NCBI GenBank assembly: GCA_014730055.1 | Contig: WJIV01000161.1 | Location: 1-10,964 of the forward strand | Reading direction: 5' to 3' | DNA from: Candidatus Bathyarchaeota archaeon | GTDB taxonomy: Archaea > Thermoproteota > Bathyarchaeia > TCS64 | DNA length: 10,964 nucleotides | Notes under the pieces: model-generated | Databases searched by the model: none | What the model was told of the DNA's origin: nothing | Seen by the model: only the letters and a program-made list of their open reading frames with translations | In this document: in pieces, positions 6,842-10,964 of the stretch | Position numbering within the stretch: the first letter of the stretch is position 1 | How the letters are laid out: every line of letters begins with the position of its first letter | Program-made: the position numbers and the translations under genes

Positions 6842-6888
6842 CACAGCTTTTAAACAGTGGTAATTGGGAAACGTGAAATAACACAGCT
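6842..6888. promoter_or_regulatory. divergent promoter with 7-bp direct repeats
   Basis: A palindromic TATA-like TTTAAA (6849-6854) lies about 28 nt from the minus-strand ATG 6823 and about 43 nt from the plus-strand ATG 6895, so it may serve both genes. GAAATAAC (6875-6882) is a weaker box about 26 nt before the plus-strand ATG at 6904. CACAGCT occurs at 6842-6848 and again at 6882-6888, exactly 40 bp apart, with the second copy inside the palindrome ACAGCTGT. These repeats could be operator half-sites, though chance is not excluded. Confidence 0.35.
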
Positions 6889-6894
6889 GTAAAG

Positions 6895-7722
6895 ATGGTA
6901 CCTATGGTCAAGCTCGTCGGCGTGGGAGATAATACGGTAGACAGATACATACACCTTAACAGGATGTTCCCGGGGGGAAACTCAGTTAACGTCCCAGTTT
7001 TAGCTAGGCGTTATGGCCACGAATCCGGTTATATAGGCTGGCTTGGTGATGATCCTCACGGGCAATTGTTGTATGAATCAATGAAATGCGAGGGTGTGGA
7101 CTTATCACACTGTCGGAGGGTCGAGGGACCTAACTCGTACTGCGAGGTGAGCCTGATATCAGGTGAGAGGGTCTTCGGAAAATCCACTTCGGGCGTTAGC
7201 AGCCAGATCAAGCTAGATAGAGAGGACTACCAGTACATAGCCGGTTATGAGATTACCCATACGAGCGTCTATAGCTTCATTGAAGAGCAACTTGAGGAGT
7301 TATCAAAGGCGTCCGGATACCTGAGCTTTGATTATTCTGACCGCTGGAGTAAGGAATATTTAAAGAAAACAGCACCAAAGGTGGACATTGCGTTCCTTTC
7401 AGCATCCGAACAAACAAGATCCGAGGCTGAGCGTCTCATGGGGTGGATAAAAGATCTGGGTGTCAGTCTGGTTGTGGTAACACAGGGCATAAAGGGCTCA
7501 CTACTCTATGATGGTGAACAGACTTACCATCAGCCAATCGTGGAAACGGAGGTAGTTGATACCCTCGGAGCTGGAGATGCCTTCGCTGCGAGACTAATCG
7601 TGGAATATCTCTCGGGAAGGACAATCGAGGAGTCCATGAGGCTCGCCGCGTTATCTGCCTCTGAGACCTGTGGATATTACGGGGCATGGGATTACGGTTC
7701 TCCTCTCTGGGAGATTAATTAA
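6895..7722 (+). CDS. frlD: PfkB-family sugar kinase, fructoselysine 6-kinase (FrlD)-like
   Basis: 275 residues from ATG 6895, or 272 from ATG 6904, where MVKLVGVGDN matches the usual FrlD N-terminus better. Ribokinase/PfkB hallmarks are present: GGN at 27-29 (FPGGNSVNV) for the sugar site, and DTLGAGDAF at 222-230 with the anion hole GAGD and catalytic base D228. Details recall E. coli FrlD rather than ribokinase: VGDNTVD near the start, D-SH near 69-72, ERVFGKSTSGV, FDYSDRW and the C-terminal YYGAW. FrlD phosphorylates the Amadori product fructoselysine with ATP. No FrlB-like deglycase is in the window, so the true substrate could be another Amadori-type or plain sugar. The gene begins a run of same-strand genes; the SWIM gene follows after 23 nt and may be co-transcribed. 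Confidence 0.83.
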   Translation: MVPMVKLVGVGDNTVDRYIHLNRMFPGGNSVNVPVLARRYGHESGYIGWLGDDPHGQLLYESMKCEGVDLSHCRRVEGPNSYCEVSLISGERVFGKSTSGVSSQIKLDREDYQYIAGYEITHTSVYSFIEEQLEELSKASGYLSFDYSDRWSKEYLKKTAPKVDIAFLSASEQTRSEAERLMGWIKDLGVSLVVVTQGIKGSLLYDGEQTYHQPIVETEVVDTLGAGDAFAARLIVEYLSGRTIEESMRLAALSASETCGYYGAWDYGSPLWEIN

Positions 7723-7745
7723 GCGAGAGTTCCCAGTAATTATTG

Positions 7746-8159
7746 ATGGCTCTTCAGGAACAGAGGGTACTTCAACAGGTTATCAGGGAGCTTCGTACGG
7801 AGAAGGAACTCTCGAGGTCTAACTGGCAGAGGCTAAGGAATGTATTCGGGAAGAGATTCCTGCAAGCATGGGACCTAGTTGTGAATCGTCGGATCAAGAA
7901 GTACATATTCCGCCCTAGTGAGCGCGAGGTGTGGATAGCAATAGGGACCACTGGAGAATACCTAATCTATCCCAATGCAGGTTACTGCAGCTGCAGCGAC
8001 TTCTACTTCAGGGTACTAGACGAGGAGGTGGCTTTCTGCTACCACCTGCTTGCACAGAAACTGGCAGAAACACTGGAGTACTACGATACCATACTAGAGG
8101 AAGATGAGGTATATCATGATCTAATGGATATCTGGAAGGCCTACGCCCTTGAAGATTAG
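7746..8159 (+). CDS. SWIM zinc-finger protein (COG5431-like)
   Basis: 137 residues from ATG 7746; the in-frame TTG at 7743 is a less likely start. The C-x-C-x14-C-x-H pattern (C81, C83, C98, H100; YCSCSDFYF...FCYHLLA) is a SWIM zinc-binding motif. SWIM domains bind DNA or protein partners. Upstream of it lies a basic helical segment (residues 5-55) and a short beta region (WIAIGTTGEYLIYP). The acidic C-terminus is helical. In eukaryotes SWIM proteins such as Sws1 act with Rad51 paralogues, and small archaeal SWIM proteins have been proposed to play similar parts. Close spacing to the kinase suggests an operon, while the nearby RPA gene fits a DNA role better. The exact job is unknown. Confidence 0.8.
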   Translation: MALQEQRVLQQVIRELRTEKELSRSNWQRLRNVFGKRFLQAWDLVVNRRIKKYIFRPSEREVWIAIGTTGEYLIYPNAGYCSCSDFYFRVLDEEVAFCYHLLAQKLAETLEYYDTILEEDEVYHDLMDIWKAYALED

Positions 8160-8166
8160 AGCTAAA

Positions 8167-8176
8167 CCTAAATACT
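8167..8176 (+). promoter_or_regulatory. promoter of the 39-residue microprotein gene
   Basis: CCTAAATACT (8167-8176) is a TATA-like element centred about 28 nt upstream of the A of the ATG at 8200, the textbook distance for a leaderless archaeal transcript. Confidence 0.5.
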
Positions 8177-8199
8177 CTGATATGATTCCCTATTTTGAA

Positions 8200-8319
8200 A
8201 TGAGCATAGAAGTATTATTCGACTTTATCAACAGACTCATAATATTCCTGGGGATAACCGCGCTCGCCATGGGCTTCATCTACATGTACATGGAGGCCAA
8301 GGGAGAGAGAAAAGAATAG
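8200..8319 (+). CDS. single-pass membrane microprotein (39 aa)
   Basis: This small frame is ATG-started and TAG-ended. The protein begins MSIEVLFDFINR and continues with a hydrophobic stretch, residues about 13-30 (LIIFLGITALAMGFIYMY), long enough for one transmembrane helix. It ends with a charged tail EAKGERKE. The positive tail suggests the C-terminus stays in the cytoplasm, although the balance of charges is weak. It has a well-placed TATA-like box and fills the space between the SWIM and RPA genes, 40 nt after one and 36 nt before the other. I do not recognise a family. It could be a subunit or stabiliser of a membrane complex, or a stress microprotein; nothing here ties it to DNA metabolism apart from position. 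Confidence 0.6.
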   Translation: MSIEVLFDFINRLIIFLGITALAMGFIYMYMEAKGERKE

Positions 8320-8330
8320 TTTTTACGTAT
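8320..8330 (+). promoter_or_regulatory. T tract and TATA-like box before RPA
   Basis: TTTTTACGTAT directly follows the microprotein stop and is centred about 31 nt before the RPA ATG at 8356. It may act as a terminator for the small gene and as a promoter for a nearly leaderless RPA transcript. No clear Shine-Dalgarno precedes the RPA start. Confidence 0.4.
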
Positions 8331-8355
8331 AACATCCCAAAATATCCTGAACCCA

Positions 8356-9864
8356 ATGTCCACAGAAGAAATAATCAAAAGAATACTAGCTCTTAAACCG
8401 AACCTGACCGAGGACGCCGTCATACAGCTCATCGAGGAGGAAAGAGCAAAGGCCGAGGGGCTACTCACGGAGGAAGCAGCAGCTCACCTTGTAGCAAGCA
8501 ATCTAGGTATCAACGGGATGGGAGAAAAGTTCGACGCAAAGCTCAAGATAGGCGACCTCACCTCTGGGCTAAGTGATGTGAATCTTACAGGAAGAATCAT
8601 CCACATATTCCCTAGCCACACCTTTGACCGGGACGATAACAGGAAGGGCAAGGTTCTGAGAATGATACTTGGGGACAAGACAGGGCATGTCACAGTTGTC
8701 TTCTGGGATGAGAAAGCGGATCACGTGGAATCCAGCAAGCTAGCTCCCGGGAAAATTGTCAGGATTCTCCATGGTTATAGCCGTGAGCGTAGAGGCTCAG
8801 TTGAGGTAAACATGGGTAACCGGGGACAGATATTCATTGAACCCATGGACGTAGTGCAGGAAGATTACCCCAAAGTTGACGAATTCTTCCTAACCCCTGC
8901 AGATATTCACTCTGAAGGAGATGTTCTCCTAGAGGCTGTGGTGATGGATAACTACCCAGTAAACACTTTCCAAAGAGACGATGGAAGCGAGGGCAAAGTC
9001 AGCCGACTGCTTCTGGAAGAGGGAGGTTCGAGGATCAATGCAGTTCTATGGGATGATCAAGTTGAAGAGTACGGTGACCTCGAGAGAGGCACAAAGGTCC
9101 GGATAATCGGTGGAAATGTCAGGACAGGAAACAGGGGAAACCCAGAGGTACACATCGGCTGGGGAACCGACGTAAATATTGTTGAGGAAGGAGTACGCCC
9201 CGAGGAACCAGTCCCATTTTGGACAAAGCTTGGAAACTTGGATGAAGGGATGAACAGTGTAAATGTTGCTGCTTTAGCTACACAGGTAAGCGAGGTCCGT
9301 GAGTTCATGAGAAAGGACGGTACCGAAGGAAGAGTAGTCTCGGTACTTATCGAAGACGATACGGGCACTGCCAGACTAAGCTTGTGGGACGATGATGTGG
9401 ATCTAGTAGATAAGATAGATGAAGGAAGTATGATTGTCGTCGAAAATGGGTATACCCGCGCAGGGTTCGGTGGTGTGGATCTGAATGTTGGCCGAAGTGG
9501 TCGTGTTCACATTGACCCGGAGGATCTTGAGATGGAGCTCCCAGATGTCGAGAGGAGGATCGTAGCTATCAGGGATATACGTGAGGGCCAACGAAATATC
9601 ACCATTCAGGGGCAGGTATTGGATGACCCTGTACAGAGAGACATCGAGACCGTTAGAGGGCCAGCTACTGTTACAAACTTCAGGATAGACGATGGCACAG
9701 GCGAGGCAAGGGTCAGTCTCTGGCGAGAGCACGCTGAAGAGGCTATGGATCTGACTGCTGGAGCTGAGATTAGATTGGAGTATGTGAATGTAAGAGAGCC
9801 CTTTGATGGACTAATCCAAGTGAGTAGTGGGTCCTTCACAAAAATTGATGTATTAAAAGAATAA
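8356..9864 (+). CDS. rpa: replication protein A (RPA) / single-stranded DNA-binding protein with four OB folds
   Basis: 502 residues. An N-terminal helical segment (1-50, including LTEDAVIQLIEEER and GLLTEEAAAHLVA) is characteristic of archaeal RPA. Four OB folds follow at about 62-162, 182-275, 294-386 and 403-497. Each has the strand ending in a conserved tryptophan followed by an acidic or basic residue: VFWDE (117), LWDD (232), LWDD (344), LWRE (456). Folds 1-3 share an FxRDDGxEGKV-like loop (FDRDDNRKGKV, FQRDDGSEGKV, FMRKDGTEGRV), pointing to internal duplication. There is no C-terminal zinc finger, unlike many euryarchaeal RPA subunits. The protein coats single-stranded DNA in replication, recombination and repair. 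It is acidic overall. A T8 run after the stop is a likely terminator. Confidence 0.93.
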   Translation: MSTEEIIKRILALKPNLTEDAVIQLIEEERAKAEGLLTEEAAAHLVASNLGINGMGEKFDAKLKIGDLTSGLSDVNLTGRIIHIFPSHTFDRDDNRKGKVLRMILGDKTGHVTVVFWDEKADHVESSKLAPGKIVRILHGYSRERRGSVEVNMGNRGQIFIEPMDVVQEDYPKVDEFFLTPADIHSEGDVLLEAVVMDNYPVNTFQRDDGSEGKVSRLLLEEGGSRINAVLWDDQVEEYGDLERGTKVRIIGGNVRTGNRGNPEVHIGWGTDVNIVEEGVRPEEPVPFWTKLGNLDEGMNSVNVAALATQVSEVREFMRKDGTEGRVVSVLIEDDTGTARLSLWDDDVDLVDKIDEGSMIVVENGYTRAGFGGVDLNVGRSGRVHIDPEDLEMELPDVERRIVAIRDIREGQRNITIQGQVLDDPVQRDIETVRGPATVTNFRIDDGTGEARVSLWREHAEEAMDLTAGAEIRLEYVNVREPFDGLIQVSSGSFTKIDVLKE

Positions 9865-9900
9865 TTTTTTTTGATTAAAAAGAGGGTTAGTGCCCTTTTT
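9865..9900 (+). terminator. terminator region between RPA and the convergent aminotransferase
   Basis: Eight Ts (9865-9872) directly follow the RPA stop, a typical archaeal U-rich terminator. Further on, AAAGAGGG (9879-9886) can pair with CCCTTTTT (9893-9900) with one G-T pair; the aminotransferase stop codon lies in the loop. The poly-T is the stronger evidence. Confidence 0.6.
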
Positions 9901-10964
9901 CTACCTCAGTTAGGCTTTCCTCGAATATCTCAAGGCTCGGCTCTAAGAGGTCTTTTGTTATCGTGAGTGGAGGCATCCATCTTATCACATTTGGTCCACA
10001 TGTGACTATAGCAAGCCCCTTCTTGAAGCACTTCATCATTACCTCTCCAGCTTCCTTCTTTGCAATCTCCTTCGTATCCTTGTCCTTCACCAGCTCAACT
10101 CCTACCATTAGACCTTTACCTCTAACATCACCAATGAAGGGGTGGTCCTCTTTCATCTCCTCAAGGCGATCAATGAGATAGGCTCCAAGATTCTGCGCAT
10201 TCTCCATCAATTTCTCTGATTTAATGACTTCTAGAACCGCTAAGGCTGCTGAACAACTGACTGGATTTCCTCCGAATGTTGAGGCGTGACTACCTGACTG
10301 CCAGTCCTGTATCTCGGCTTTGGAAGCCATAACTCCGAGGGGCATTCCAGCCGCTATCCCTTTAGCCATACATACGATATCGGGGGTGACATCAAAATGC
10401 TCTATAGCGAACCATTTACCTGTTCTACCGATTCCTGACTGTACTTCATCAACAGCGAATAGAATACCATGCTCGTCTAGCAGCTTCTTTAACTTCTTGA
10501 AATAGCCATCTGGTGGTACAACGTAGCCGCCCTCTCCTTGAATTGGTTCAGCCATGAGCATTGCTATCTCCTCTGGTGGCACGTACCTGTGGAAAAGGTA
10601 TTCATCAATATAGTCCACACAGGCGTATTCACAGCTTGGGCACTCTAAGTTGAAAGGACATCTGTAGCAGTAGGGATAGAATATATGTTCAACCCCTGGT
10701 ACTAGGGGGCTGAATCTCGCCCTCTGCGCGGGTTTGCTCGCTGTTAGACTCACGGCTCCCATGGTTCTTCCATGGAATGAGCCAATATAGGCTAGAATTC
10801 CCTGGCGTTTCGTGTGCCATCTACTTACTTTAATGGCTGCTTCGATGGACTCTGCGCCGCTGTTACCGTAGAAAAATTTTTTCTTGAAATCTCCTGGTAC
10901 AAGCTCGTGTAGGGCTGATGAGAGATCGATATAGTCTTTGTAGAAGAAATCTGTATAGCTATAA
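9887..10964 (-). CDS. class III PLP aminotransferase, ornithine/4-aminobutyrate type (5' end outside window)
   Basis: The frame is open to the window edge, so the ATG at 10762 is internal: the upstream codons give YGNSGAESIEAAIKVSRWHT and GSFHGRTMG, core family motifs (PLP phosphate and aromatic contacts). About 358 residues are visible; some 80-100 N-terminal residues are missing compared with the usual 440-450. The PLP-binding lysine is in MAKGIAAGMPLG (codon 10361-10363), with the ring-nitrogen Asp in FAVDEVQSG and EPIQGEGGY before it. A cysteine-rich insert (YCYRCPF...CPSCEYAC, five Cys) is typical of archaeal ornithine, GABA and broad-substrate amino-acid aminotransferases or racemases, including those known from Pyrococcus. 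The exact substrate cannot be told. It converges on RPA and is not obviously linked to it. Confidence 0.92.
   Translation of the reverse strand, partial: YSYTDFFYKDYIDLSSALHELVPGDFKKKFFYGNSGAESIEAAIKVSRWHTKRQGILAYIGSFHGRTMGAVSLTASKPAQRARFSPLVPGVEHIFYPYCYRCPFNLECPSCEYACVDYIDEYLFHRYVPPEEIAMLMAEPIQGEGGYVVPPDGYFKKLKKLLDEHGILFAVDEVQSGIGRTGKWFAIEHFDVTPDIVCMAKGIAAGMPLGVMASKAEIQDWQSGSHASTFGGNPVSCSAALAVLEVIKSEKLMENAQNLGAYLIDRLEEMKEDHPFIGDVRGKGLMVGVELVKDKDTKEIAKKEAGEVMMKCFKKGLAIVTCGPNVIRWMPPLTITKDLLEPSLEIFEESLTEVEKGH

Noticed and set aside
10760..10762. ATG as start of the aminotransferase
   Set aside because: The frame stays open upstream to the window edge and encodes conserved family motifs (GNSGAE, SFHGRT), so this Met is internal.
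1..10964. CRISPR array, insertion sequence or prophage
   Set aside because: No regularly spaced direct repeats, transposase or integrase motifs, or terminal inverted repeats were seen; gene content is chromosomal.

Overview
This window reads as part of an archaeal chromosome from an uncultured, moderate-GC lineage whose phylum I cannot assign. The evidence is a multi-OB-fold archaeal RPA, an AbrB/PhoU-type regulator fragment, a tRNA without encoded CCA, a COG5431-like SWIM protein and an archaeal-type class III aminotransferase. There are also repeated TATA-like boxes about 25-31 nt before start codons, the pattern of leaderless archaeal transcripts. Arginine is mostly AGA/AGG and isoleucine often ATA. 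Intergenic DNA is strongly AT-rich.

Layout. (1) 1-2351: the C-terminal half of a PhoU-family phosphate regulator (+), a tRNA-Pro(CGG) (+), and a secreted PhoA-family alkaline phosphatase (-) converging on them; a small phosphate-related patch. (2) 2352-2893: an AT-rich gap holding the phosphatase promoter and a GC-richer island with two mutually exclusive hairpins and a Shine-Dalgarno/anti-Shine-Dalgarno-like sequence. (3) 2894-5886: a small unknown protein, an M28-family peptidase with a His at the usual catalytic Glu position, and a radical SAM protein whose GTG start overlaps the peptidase stop codon by one base. (4) 5887-6894: a convergent hairpin, then a COG1407-type metallophosphoesterase on the minus strand, divergent from the next gene over a short promoter region. 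(5) 6895-9864: an FrlD-like PfkB sugar kinase, a SWIM zinc-finger protein, a 39-residue single-pass membrane microprotein and a four-OB-fold RPA, all on +. (6) 9887-10964: an ornithine/GABA-type class III aminotransferase (-), cut by the window end.

Likely joint functions: PhoU and alkaline phosphatase suggest phosphate control and scavenging. The peptidase and radical SAM protein are translationally coupled and probably act together, on an unknown substrate. SWIM protein and RPA are both expected to act on DNA. The least explained elements are the peptidase/radical SAM pair with its small upstream gene, the structured intergenic island at about 2740-2810, and the membrane microprotein at 8200-8319.
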